Positions 34,126-44,761 of a stretch of DNA of 64,000 nucleotides are shown piece by piece. The stretch comes from CAWEQO01 sp963811225 (GTDB lineage: Bacteria > Chloroflexota > Anaerolineae > Anaerolineales > Anaerolineaceae), in NCBI GenBank assembly GCA_963811225.1, contig CAWEQO010000001.1, positions 806,001-870,000 of the forward strand, written 5' to 3'. The notes beneath the pieces were generated by a model. That model was not told the DNA's origin. It worked only from the letters and a program-made list of their open reading frames with translations, and made no database searches. The position numbers and the translations under genes were made by a program. Position 1 is the stretch's first letter. Each line of letters begins with the position of its first letter.

Positions 34126-34192
34126 CAGCTTCCTCGCGGCAGCTTCGAGCAAACATGGTGCAGTTATAGGATAAGAAAGAGAAGGCATTTCA

Positions 34193-34840
34193 TTGCCCAC
34201 TTTGCTTTCGGTGTCTGATTTGAGCAAGCAGTACGGCGACTTTTTGGCGCTGACTCCTGCGTCTTTTACGCTCGATGCGGGCGATATCACGATTCTATCC
34301 GGGCCGAATGGATCCGGGAAAACCACCCTGCTTTCCTGCCTGTCGGGCTTGATCCGGCCCTCCAGCGGTGAGATTTCGGTGGAGGGCTTCGATCTGTACC
34401 AGGACGAAGTCGAGGTCCGCAAACGCCTGGCTTACGTTCCCGACGTCCCTCGTTTTTACCTGGAGCTGACCGCTCTGGAGCACTTGCGTTTCGTCGCCAT
34501 GGCAAACAAGGCCATGCAGGATTTCGACCGGCGCGTCGAAGTCTTGCTGCGCAAGCTGGAGCTTTGGGAAGCGCGGGACCTCTTCCCCCACAACTATTCG
34601 CGCGGTATGCGCTTGAAATTGGGGCTGGCGCTGGCCCTAATCCGCCCGTTTGACGTGCTCCTTCTCGACGAACCGACCTCGGCGCTGGATACCGCCGGGG
34701 TTGAAATGCTGGTCGGGGAGCTGCGCCGCTTGCGCGATCAGAGGGCCGCCGTTTTGCTGTCAACCCACGACGCGAGCCTGAGCGAGATGGTGGGAGACCG
34801 GCGGATGGTCATTCGGCACGGCGTGGTCGAGGCAGCCTGA
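34193..34840 (+). CDS. ABC transporter ATP-binding protein
   Basis: A 215-residue ATPase. Walker A GPNGSGKTT, Walker B VLLLDEPTSALD and H-loop LSTHDAS are intact. The signature is the variant NYSRGMRLKLGLALAL, typical of CcmA/Nod-type export ATPases. It starts with TTG at 34193 behind AGAGAAGG. The permease gene follows 1 bp after the stop, so the two form an exporter of unknown substrate. Confidence 0.87.
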   Translation: MPTLLSVSDLSKQYGDFLALTPASFTLDAGDITILSGPNGSGKTTLLSCLSGLIRPSSGEISVEGFDLYQDEVEVRKRLAYVPDVPRFYLELTALEHLRFVAMANKAMQDFDRRVEVLLRKLELWEARDLFPHNYSRGMRLKLGLALALIRPFDVLLLDEPTSALDTAGVEMLVGELRRLRDQRAAVLLSTHDASLSEMVGDRRMVIRHGVVEAA

Positions 34841-34841
34841 G

Positions 34842-36453
34842 ATGCAGGCAGTCCACTGGTTGCGTTCACGACAAGAAGAGCGCGAGCTGATCTACTGGCT
34901 GTCTATCGCGTCCTATGATGTCCGAGACCGCTCTGTCAACAATCGGATTTATCTGCTCTACCTGATCGTGTTCTTCAGCATCTGGATCTTTATGACCCTG
35001 ACGCTGTTTGCCAGCGCGGGCGCGCGAGATTCTGCTTGCCGTCAATCCAGGCAGCCCCGGCAGTGCGGCGGCTTTCCTTGTGATCTTGATCTTGAGCGTC
35101 TGGAGCATTTTCGCCCTATGGCGGTCGTTGCGGCGCAGCCCGGTCGTTTTTTCTGAGGAAGACGCCGTTTTGATCTGCCAGATGCCCGTCAGCCGCCGGC
35201 ACGTGGTGCTGCGCTGGTTGTGGATGCCCTGGTTAAAAAGCGCCATCCCTTTCTGGCTTGCGGCAGTCGTCCTCGGCTTTTCGATGGCAGAAGTGAGCAT
35301 GCCCGGCACGATTGGGTTCGACCGCATTTTTGAATATGCCGGGTATGGCGTGCGCGCCTGGCTGGCGGTCATCCCCGTGCAGCTGGCGCTCTTTTTGCTG
35401 GTGTGGATTGTGGGCGTCTATCGCTTGCACAAAGACGTCCAACGGCGCTGGCTCACCTGGGCGGTCCTCCTCTCAGACGTGGCCCTCTCGGCGCTCCTGC
35501 TGATCTTCACATTCCAGGCCAGGTTCCGGTTCCCGTTGAGTGGGATCGCCAATCTTGCCATCTTTCCCATCCGGGCCGGTTTTGGATCGGGTAATTTATC
35601 CGCTGCGGTTCTATCGATGGCGCTTTTGGCGCTGGCATTGCTCGCAGTCCTGTATGTCTTCTCCGGGGGGTTCAGCCTGAGCCGGTCTGCCCAGGAGACC
35701 CAAGAGGAGGATACGCTGAATACCATGACCCGCTATGGGATGACCTCGGAAGCGGAGCGGCTCCGATCGCGGAAACGGCTCGGCGTGGCGCGCGCCCAGT
35801 CCCGTTTACCGGTCCTGCTTGGTCCGGGCGCGCTGATCTGGAAAGACGCTTTGCAGTCTCAACGCCTGTTCCGGCCTACGGCGCTGTTCAACTGGGTCAC
35901 TCTGTTCGTGATTGTTTTCAGCCTGCCCCTGCTTCCCGACTTCAGCGTCCATGCGGTCCTGATTGTGATTTGGGTGATCCAGGTAGGCAAGGTATCCGTC
36001 GCTCGCCTCCAAAACGACCTTACGCTTTGGCCGTTGATCCGGCAGCTTCCCATCTCGAACGCGCAGTTTCTCCTGGCCGACCTCAGCTTGCCGTACGTGC
36101 TGGTGGTGCTCCTGAGCCTGTTCGGGCTGGGCCTCGGCGCAATCGCTGCAAATCGGCCCGTCGATCTCATGTTCTGGCTGGTCCCCGGGGCTGCCGCCGC
36201 CGTTGTCGGGGTGGCTGCTTTCGATGTGATCCGCAGATCCCGCATTCGTTTACTGATGACCGGTTCTGCGCCGGAGGCGGGCGCAGGCGGCGTATTGATG
36301 GGCATCCTTTTCGTGGCGGTTCCCCTCCTGACCGGTCTATTCTTACCGGGGGTCGTAGGGCTGCTGTTTGCCGTCGCCTCCAGCTTGCTGCTCGGTTGGC
36401 TGGCTTTCTACCTGGCGGTCCATTCTTATTCCAATATCGATTCGCTCGGTTAA
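34842..36453 (+). CDS. ABC transporter permease (single frameshift)
   Basis: Reconstructs to about 536 residues with about ten or eleven spans, partner of the ATPase just upstream. The first frame ends in ...FMTLTLFASAG and the second begins ...REILLAVNPGSPGSAAAFLV near 35025. Dropping one G from the GGG run there gives a continuous FASAAREILLAVNPG. The protein has a soluble loop near RYGMTSEAERLRSRKRLG. The family looks like the ABC-2-type exporter permeases of Chloroflexota and Firmicutes. The substrate is unknown. The frameshift has the same single-base insertion type as three others in this window. Confidence 0.7.
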
Positions 36454-36474
36454 CCGCGTCAATCAACCCTAACC

Positions 36475-36508
36475 AAAAGCCAGGTTCCTCGGAAGAAACC
36501 TGGCTTTT
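36475..36508. terminator. bidirectional terminator between convergent genes
   Basis: AAAAGCCAGGTT (36475-36486) pairs with AACCTGGCTTTT (36497-36508). A and T tracts on both sides let it act in both directions, between the ABC permease (end 36453) and the alpha-2-macroglobulin gene (end 36557). Confidence 0.85.
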
Positions 36509-36556
36509 GATTATGGTGGCGCGCTTCGCAAGTGCGCCTCGCTTGATATTTTGGCC

Positions 36557-39500
36557 TTACGGCTTGACCGTGAACAGGCTCCCCTCTCCCCGCCCATACA
36601 CCTCGGGGAAATAGAACTCTTGCGCCGTGGGCGGGATCACCTGGAACGCCCCCGGGGTGCTGGCGCGCGCCTGGTAGGTGTACACGTACGTCCCTGCGGG
36701 CAGGTAATCCGCCGACAGCACCACCTTCTCGTCACGCAGCTCCACGTGTGGGAAGTACCACCAACCCCAGCCCTCCGAGCCGACCTTTTGCCAGTCGTAG
36801 CTGCCAGGGATCTCCGGCACAGGGCTGCTCTTGAGTGAGGTATCCACCGCCTCCAAACCCGCAGGCAGCGGATCGGTGACCAGCAGGAAGTGCATGTCGT
36901 TCGGCACGGCGATGGTCAGCTGCACGGTGAGCACGTCACCCTGCTGAGCCTCGGTGACCGGGGTCTTTAAATCGCCTTCCTTGAAGTAGCGCCGCTGCAG
37001 CGCCACACCCTGGTCCAACGCCTGGACCTCCGGCACTGGCAGGTCCACCGTCAGGTGAGTGGTGTAGTACAAATGCCCGCTGCCGCCGGTGCGAGCAAAG
37101 ACCAGCTTGTTGGCTTGGCCCTTGAGCAGGTCGGCCACCTGCACCTTTAGGGTCTGTGCATCGGCGACCATGTCCGGCGTCACCTGGCCCTGCCCCAGCG
37201 TCGCATCGTTCAGCGTTACGCCATAAGCGTAGTCGGCTTGCTGCTCGCCGGTGGTGCGGATCCAGTTGGTCATCGCTTTGACTGCCCAGACCGTCTCCTG
37301 GGTGCTGTCCCAGTGGCCCTCCTTGCGGGTGTGCATCAGCCAGCGCACGGTGTTGGCGTTGATCGGGTTGCTCGGGTTAAGTTGGATGAGCGTGTCCAGC
37401 ACGATGGCGGTCGAGCGGGTGTCGGTGTTCCAGTTCCAGAAATCGACTGAGTACTCCTGCCAGTGCGCCCCGGTGGCGCTCATATCGACCGCGTCGACCA
37501 GCTCGGAGCGCAGCACGTCCAGGCGCGGGTCTTGCGCGTCGATCATGCCCAGCGCCTGGGCCAGGAAGCCCTTGGCGTACAGGCTAAGCCACTCGCGCTG
37601 ATCGTACAGGCCGACCGTCTTGCTGACGTCCGGATAACCGGCGTCCGCCAGCACGAACAGCACGAAGGTCAGGCGGTTGCGGCTGCTGGCTGCGTCACGC
37701 TTGCTGTCGCTCGGCTCACGGAGTCCGTTCATCTGCAAATAAGTGACGGCGCGCCCCAGAACGCTGGCGTCGACCGCATAGCCGCTCTTCTTTGCCTCCA
37801 CCAGCCCCAGCGCCACATAGGCGCTGGTCAGCGGGTCGCTCTGGTTGTTGCTCCACCAGCCCCAGCCGCCGTCGCTGTTTTGCTGATTGTACAGCCGCTG
37901 TAAGGCCGAGTTGGTCAGCGACTTGAGCCGGCCCGCCAGGGCTTCGTCTTGCATCCCGGCCGCCTGCAGTGCCTGATAGGCGAACAGGTTGGGCAGGAAG
38001 CGCGACACCGTCTGCTCGGTGCATTCGTAGGGGTAATCCCTCAGGAAGTCCAACCCGGCCACCATCCCCGCCGCCAACGACGGCTCGATCTTGACGCTCA
38101 GCTCGCCACTGGTGACGTCGAACTGGTCTGGCAGCAGGATCGCCTCGGTGCGGCTGCCCTCCGCCGCCAGTTCTCCGGCCGTTCCGACCGTCTCAGGCGC
38201 CTCATAGCGGTAGACCGGGATGCCGTTGTTGTCCAGCGTACCCAGGGTCGGGCGGCTGGCGTCGCGATAGCTGCCGCCGCTGGCCGAGAAGATCAGATCC
38301 ACCCGCTGCGAGTTGTTCGGCACGGTGACATTCCAGCCGACATAGGCCTGCTTGCCGTTGGCGATCGAGACGGTTTGGGCTGCGTCGCTCCCTAACGTGA
38401 CGCCTTGGGCTTGCAAAGCCACCTCCACCGTCAGGTCTTGCCCGGTATTGTTATGAACCGCCGCGCCCAGAACCGCCTTATCCCCGGCGACGAAGAAGCG
38501 CGGGGCCTGTGGCCGCACCAGCAGCGGGCGGGTGCTGACTAAGTCGAGCGTGGTCTGCCCCACCTGCGTATCGAGCGTGTCGGCCCGAGCGTCCATGCGC
38601 CAGGTGGTCAGGTTGTCCGGCAGGGTCACATCGACCGCTGCCTTGCCGCCGGCATCCGTGCGCACGCTGGCCTGCCAGAAGGCGGTGTCGAGGAAGTTCT
38701 GGCGCACGTCCGGCACACCCGGCTCGCCGCCGCCCTTGCCGCCGCTGCCCTGGCCGCGCCCACTTTGCAGCTGCTCCTTCAGGTTGGCGTTGAATTCCTC
38801 CATACTCGCCGCCAGCGACAGGGCCGTGTTGACGCTCAGGCCGCGCTTGGCGTAGAAGAAGCTCAGAATGGGCTGCGAGTTCATATCCAGCAGCGAGAGC
38901 GTCGCCAGGTCCGACAGGCCCAGCGAAACGTCCGCCTGCACCGGCTTGCCCGCCGCATCCATGGTCTCGACCGTATAGGTCACTTTCTCGCCCGGCGCCG
39001 CCTGCGGCGGGTTCGCGGTCAGCTTGACGTTCAAGGTCTGCTGTTCGGTGGACACGTTCAGTTGCGCCATGCCGACCTTATAGGCCGGGCGCGGGTTGTT
39101 AGCGTCCACACCCTTGACGATCAGCACCGAGGCGTACACCACCGGGGCCATGTCGGCGGTCACCGGAAGCTGGTAGATGGTGCTGTTGCTGTTGAGCTCG
39201 ATCACTTCCCGTGAACGCACCTTGCCGCGCTCGACGGTAATCAGCGCATAGGCCGTGCCCTGGAAGGGCGAGGCGATCAGCAGTTGGGCGGTGTCGCCCG
39301 GCTGGTACGAGTCCTTGTCGGCGATCAGCTGGAAGCTGTTGTCGTTCGCCTGCCGCCAGGGGATATAGCCGCTGCCCGCCACCCACAGGTAGGCGGCCGA
39401 GCGATTCATATTGCCGCTGCGGTCGTAAACCGTGACCAGGGCGCGGTACACGCCGCCGTGGTCGGGGGTGAAGTTGACGTTGGCCTCACCGTTGGCGTCG

Positions 39501-42500
39501 CTGGTCACGTTGTCGAAGCTGGCTACCGGGATGTCCTTAACCGAGGTCTTCCAGCGCAGCACGCCCTGGGCGTCCAGCTCTTGCACGCTGTACCACTGGC
39601 GCTCGCTGACGTCCACCTTGACGGTCTGGTTGGCGACCGGATTGCCATCCCAATCCAGCGTGACCAGCTGGAAGGTCTGCTCCTTCCCGGCCGTGCCGAT
39701 GTAATCCTTGGGCCGCGCCCCGGCATACACCAGGCTGCGGTGAGCGATCACCTGCCCGCTCGCGCCGACCTGCGTCCCGGCGAAGTCGGTGATGTAGGCG
39801 TAGAACATTAGCTTGCGGCTGCCGGGCAGTCCCGCCGGGTCGGCCGGCAGTTCCAGGCGCAGCTTGCCGCTGTCGTCCGTGGTGGCCTGCCCGTCGGCGA
39901 TGGCCTTGCTGACCTGCTCGGGCTGGCCTTCGCGGTCGAACCCGGCGTCGCGCTCGTCATCATAGAAGCTGTATTGGCTGTACTTCTGAGGAGGCGTGTA
40001 GTTGAATGGCTGGGAGAATAACTGCCAGTCCACCTGGGCCTGGCTCAGCCCCCCGCCCGAGTAATAGGCGGCGTCCAGGTTGGCGCTGAACTTCTGCCCT
40101 AACAGCACGTCCGTGGGGTCCATGCTCAGGTCGATCTGAAACTCCGGCTTGCGGTATTCGGCCACCGTAAAGGTCAGGTTACCGATGACGTGGTCCGCGC
40201 CGGGGAATTTGGCGCTGATGTAGTAGGTGCCCAGCGCAGCGCCCTCGTCCAGGTTAAAGGTGGCGTCGAACGCGCCGTAATCCGACAACGCCAGGGTCTC
40301 GTGGTAGACCTCCTCGCCCTCGTAGCTGGAGATGGTCACTTCCACCTGCTGCTTGTCGGGCAGCTTGTAGCTCAGGTCGTCGTCCACGCGCACGATGCCC
40401 TTGAAGTACACCGGCTGGCCCGGGCGGTACAGCGGCCGCTCGGTGTAAATGTAGGCGGTGGCGTTGTAGAGCGCATCCGAATACTCGGGCATGATGCCAA
40501 AATCATAAGCCGAGACCGAGCTGTTGTAGCCGCTGCTGGCAAAGGCCACCACGCCGCCCTCGCTGACCGCGTAGCGGGTGTTCCAGGTCGAAATCGGGGT
40601 TGTAGGGGATCTGCACGTACAGCGTGCCGTCCGCCCCGGTCGTGCCCTGGCCGATCTGCTGGGTGCGATCGAACACCTTCAGATCCAATCCCGCCACGGG
40701 CTTGCCGGTCTGCGGATCGGTGGCCCACACTAGCGCATCCGCGGGCGAGGATTTGAGCGTCAAGTTCACCTGGATAATGGACAAGAAACGCCCATCCAGG
40801 TATTTGCCGGTGTGCTGCACGTCTGGCGAGGTCATCCCCAGGTAGTAGAACCCAGGCGGGACGGGAGCGCCGTCTGGCTTTTGCAGGGAAATCGCTTCAC
40901 GCACACGCTCGTTCAGCGCCGCGCGTGCGTCCAGGTCGTACTGCCAGGCCAGGTCTTGCTCCGAGAACTTCATCTCATCCAGCGGCCTGCCGTTCTCCTG
41001 GTAATTGATGAACTGCGCCGCGCTCATCCGGTACAGGTCGAAGTGGATGCTGTTGACGTTGGTGTGCTCGACGTAAAAATCGTTCGGCACGCCGGTGCGG
41101 TACATTGGCGCGTACGGCATATTGAGCGCAGCGGTCGGCATGGCCGGGGCAGTGGTGAAAGTTACCACGGTGTCGCGGTTGATGGCGTTGCCGTACTTGT
41201 CGAGCATTCCGGCCTGGAGCGTGACCGTGTAGGTGGTCGAGGGCTCCAGGGAGTAGAAATTCATGCTGTCATCGTAGGGGGAATACCACGAGTTGAGGTT
41301 TGCAATCTCCGGTTGAAAGACGACGTGATCGCTGATCGTCTCCGGGTCCATCGGTGAGACGAACTTGACCGAGAAATTGCCGTCGGAGTAGTTCCCTTCG
41401 CCGTTCGAGGGCCGCGTGCTGACAATCGCCGGAGACGGGATCGTCACAAACGACCACTCCGGCGGCACGGCGATTGCCCCGCCGTCGGCCCCCACCCCAC
41501 CCATCGTGAGCTTGTAGTTGGTTTTGAGCGCCAGCATGATCTGCGGCTTGATGGTCAGGACGGTGTTGTCCTCCTCCCATGTAACACTGAAGGGGATATC
41601 ACTCTGGCCGGGCCCGCTCAAGCGGATGGCGCGGGCCGTAGCCTCGGGGTCCATCTGCTGCTGGAACTCGATCTTGATCGTCGGGTTGGGCGGCAGGTTG
41701 GTGTAAACCCGATCCAGGCTGTCAGCGTCGATGCTGTAATCGCCGGCTGTGATGCGGAACACGCCCGGCGGGCGCACGGCAAAGCTCCAGGTCACGGCCT
41801 CGGCCAGTTTGGAATCACCGGAGGCGTCCGCCAGACCCTGGCTGACCGTGACGGTGTAATTCATGCCGGTCTTCAGCGGCGGGTTGGGCTGGAACACGTA
41901 CACTGAGGTGTTGATCCACTCGCCCGCGCCGCTCACCGCTGGCGAGAAGGCCAGCGGCTGCGGCAGATTGACCTGGTTTTCAGCGATTCCAAGCGGAACC
42001 ACCGGTCGGTTGAACATGACCGTGATGCGGCTGCCCGGATCAATCTCCGCTGCGCCGCCAGCAGGGAACATCTGGCTGACTTGCAGCGGTGTGACCGTGT
42101 TGAAACGGAATAAGAAGGGGTCGTTCAGGGCAATCCCGTCTGCGCCCTTGGCGGTTGCGTCCAGGCCGGCTTCGTAGGCGCTGCTCTTTGACAGCGCCTG
42201 TCCCGGTTGGAACTGCACTGCGTTGTCGCCCGGCCACGAGAACTGCCCCGCCACGGTCGCGCCATCCGGCCCGGTCAGGCTGAAAGCCTGCTCCACCGAA
42301 GCCTGGTCCATCGGGCGGTCGAAGGTCAGCTCGATGGGGTCCTTGGGTCGAGCTTCCGCGCCCAAAGCGGGCTTGTACGCCACCACAACCGGTGGCGCGC
42401 CGGATGCCGAAGAGATCAGCGCCGTTAGCCCTGCCGCTATTTCAGGCGGAAGGGTAGCGCTGGGTACGGGCGTGGGCGCGGTTGTGGGTGTGGGGGGTAA

Positions 42501-42647
42501 AGATACTGGGGTGGCTTCCTGCCCTTGTAGTGCAGGCGCCTGTTTCGTCGGCGCCTGCGGCGTGGGTGTCGGCGCGCCGCAGGCCGAAAAGAGCATGGAT
42601 GTTAAGACAAAAAGCAAAACCAGCTTATAAAGGGTTGAGTTTTTCAT
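36557..42647 (-). CDS. alpha-2-macroglobulin family lipoprotein with thioester (single frameshift)
   Basis: About 2029 residues once one extra base is removed. A lipoprotein signal (ATG at 42647; lipobox SACG) is followed by a Pro/Thr-rich linker, Ig-like/MG domains (SRITVMFNRPV and similar), the large MG core, and the thioester motif YPYECTEQTVSR (Cys-x-Glu-Gln) in the alpha/alpha-toroid. The receptor-binding-like domain is at the end. Such proteins are thought to trap foreign proteases at the cell surface. The frames meet near 40590. Dropping one C from GACCTGG gives DFDWNTRYAVSEGG, restoring the family sequence. It lies close to pbpC, as in many bacteria. An IS4-like element sits about 90 bp upstream and may have replaced its promoter region. 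Confidence 0.87.
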
Positions 42648-42731
42648 GGCCTCCCCTTGCATGGCGAAAGGATTGGGTGGAACCGGACAGACTCCACTGT
42701 ATATTGTAGACGATTTTGCAAAAGGATTAGT

Positions 42732-44443
42732 TCCAAGGGACAGCTCTGAAGAATGAAAAACAGGAAATGTGAAAAGCATTGGTAAAAAGACCAGAAAGGA
42801 AGTAGGATGGAGGATTTCGGGAGGCGAGATCAAAACTGGGAAAGGCGAAAAGACAACAACCGACAATAGGAAAGACAACTACCCCAGATCCATAGCACTT
42901 GGGGAGAGAGAATCAGGAAAGAGAACCGCGGGAGATGCTTGTTAGGAAGTATCGAGGGGTAAGGCGAGCAGTGCGAGCAAGGCTCGATCTTCGAGGCGAA
43001 GATTGCGCCAGGCTTCGAGCAAACGGTAGGCGATGTTTTTCAAGGAACCCAGTCCTTTGGGGAAGGTGCGAGTAAAGGCAGGGCCTTTGGCCATGAGTTG
43101 AAAGAAGAGCAGGGCAATCTGCAGGAGCAAGTAGAAGACTTTGTGAGCCGTTTCGTTCTGGCTAAAGACGTGTTCCAAGGCAAAGCCACCGTTTTTCTGG
43201 AGGTTGAAGCCCTCATTCTCAATTTTCCAGCGCAGCCGACCAGCTTGATTGGCAATGGTGGGCGCATTGGTGGAGAGCAGGGTGAAATTGGTCAACCATT
43301 TGAACTTGGTCGATTGCTCCCTCTTGGTGGGAATCGTTTCGACACACTCCAAAACGTTGAGAGAATGGCTCCGATTGTCACTATCAGTGTAGGCGATGCT
43401 ATTCATCCAGCGATAGACTTGCCGAACGCCTTTGTCTAGCACGATTTCCTTTCGGTTTTCGGGTGGGAGAGCCAATAATGCTTCGAATTCCTGATTCACG
43501 CTGGGTAAATCTTCATCGGTCAACCCAATCAGGTATTTCCACTCCTTCTTTTTACACACTTCTAGGGTGGGGCCGCCCGCAAAGAGACCGTCCAACAACA
43601 AACAAAAGTTGGTCTGTGGAAAGCGCTGCTTTAGACGATCCGCCAGACGGTAGAACGCTTTCAGTTCACAATCTTGCTTGGTGGCTTGCGGATCGCTATT
43701 CTCGATGAATTCCGTCATCAAGGATAAAGCGTAGCCATTGGCAGTCACCAATTTTGCTTCCAATACCGGATGATAGTAAAGGGTCTGACCATTCGAGAGT
43801 TTACGGGTCAGGCAGGTGTCACAATGCCGCTCGTGATAGGTCAACACCCCGGTGCCGTCCATTGCTACCAAAAAATAGACCCCAAACAGCCGCCAACGGC
43901 GCAATTCTTCCGTCGCCATGACCCTTTCCATCAACCGGCAGACGACTTCCTGCACCTCTTCTACCTTCAGCCGTTGGTAGTTATAGTTCAGCGTATCGCC
44001 ATGCGGAACACTCTCTACCCCAAACAGCGCCCGATATTTCTTGCACACTCGCTCATTGCCCCGCAGTTGGTGATTGACCTGCCGCCGCGCCCCCAAATGG
44101 CAAATAAACAGCAGTACTCCGGTGAATAACAAGACCTTCAGCGAATAGGTTACCTTCCCCGCTTCCCGTTGATCACTTACTCCCTGAAATATATCTTTCC
44201 ATTTCCCACCATACTGCTGTGCCGTCCGGAAAAACAAACTCAGTATCTGTTTTTGGGCTTCGTCTTCCGAATCCTCCCCCTGATTTTTCCCTTTTCGCTC
44301 TGCATTTGCTTCCTGCATGGTATTATTAAGCTCCTGGTTGGTATATTGGCTGTCTGTTCACAACTCCAATATACTCAACCAGGTTCTTTTTGTGGGCTTT
44401 TTCCTACCTTTTTCTAATTCATTCTTCAGAGCTGTCCAAGGGA
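42732..44443 (-). mobile_element. IS4-like insertion sequence with 9-bp target duplication
   Basis: The element spans 42741-44434 (1694 bp). Its 17-bp terminal inverted repeats CAGCTCTGAAGAATGAA lie at 42741-42757 and, inverted, at 44418-44434. They are flanked by the direct repeat TCCAAGGGA at 42732-42740 and 44435-44443. It carries one transposase gene. The perfect ends and duplication indicate a recent, complete and probably active element. Confidence 0.92.
42942..44318 (-). CDS. DDE transposase of the IS4-like element
   Basis: A 458-residue transposase. The catalytic triad is readable as Asp in FLVAMDGTGVLTYH, Asp in FCLLLDGLFAGG and Glu in RLRWKIENEGFNLQK. The last resembles the R-x3-E...K signature of the IS4 superfamily. 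The N-terminal 40 residues are highly charged. The gene fills most of the element and faces the same way as the alpha-2-macroglobulin gene downstream, so read-through could influence that gene. Confidence 0.9.
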   Translation of the reverse strand: MQEANAERKGKNQGEDSEDEAQKQILSLFFRTAQQYGGKWKDIFQGVSDQREAGKVTYSLKVLLFTGVLLFICHLGARRQVNHQLRGNERVCKKYRALFGVESVPHGDTLNYNYQRLKVEEVQEVVCRLMERVMATEELRRWRLFGVYFLVAMDGTGVLTYHERHCDTCLTRKLSNGQTLYYHPVLEAKLVTANGYALSLMTEFIENSDPQATKQDCELKAFYRLADRLKQRFPQTNFCLLLDGLFAGGPTLEVCKKKEWKYLIGLTDEDLPSVNQEFEALLALPPENRKEIVLDKGVRQVYRWMNSIAYTDSDNRSHSLNVLECVETIPTKREQSTKFKWLTNFTLLSTNAPTIANQAGRLRWKIENEGFNLQKNGGFALEHVFSQNETAHKVFYLLLQIALLFFQLMAKGPAFTRTFPKGLGSLKNIAYRLLEAWRNLRLEDRALLALLALPLDTS

Positions 44444-44452
44444 AGAATGCGC

Positions 44453-44761
44453 TAGCATCTTCTAGACCTGTCAAGGAATAGGCGAAAAGCAACACGCGAC
44501 TAACCCGCAGGGGAGAGCGGGGTGCGAACAAGATATTGAGTAGAAGCGGCGAAAGGTTGCGAAGCTGATGCAGGTCATTGTCATCCTGATGGATGAAACT
44601 GCGACATCGGGTGTCGTCATCTACTGCGGCATACGGAATCTGACCGATCAGGGCGAAACTTCAGGCTATGAAGCGACGTCGGATCCGAAGCGGATGCTGC
44701 GTCCAGGGCAATCGCGAAGCTGAACCGCCAAGAGGGATGAAGCGGCTGAAACAAGCAAAGA
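44453..44761 (-). ncRNA. candidate IS110 bridge RNA / seekRNA region
   Basis: This is noncoding DNA between the transposase stop and the inferred element end, on the 3' side as in the IS1111 group. Several hairpins are visible: ACCCGC/GCGGGGT near 44505-44525, CGACA/TGTCG near 44603-44617, and the palindrome TCGGATCCGA near 44680. GCGAAGCTGA occurs twice. It contains CAGGGCAATCGC (44705-44716), identical to the first 12 bases of the ISAs1 end that the element abuts (46126-46137). IS110 elements are known to encode an RNA whose loops pair with donor and target. Exact RNA ends were not determined. Confidence 0.55.

Noticed and set aside
44705..44716. Remnant left end of a second ISAs1 copy
   Set aside because: Identity stops after 12 bases instead of the full 16-bp terminal repeat, nothing further of ISAs1 follows, and the match lies inside the structured IS110 noncoding region.
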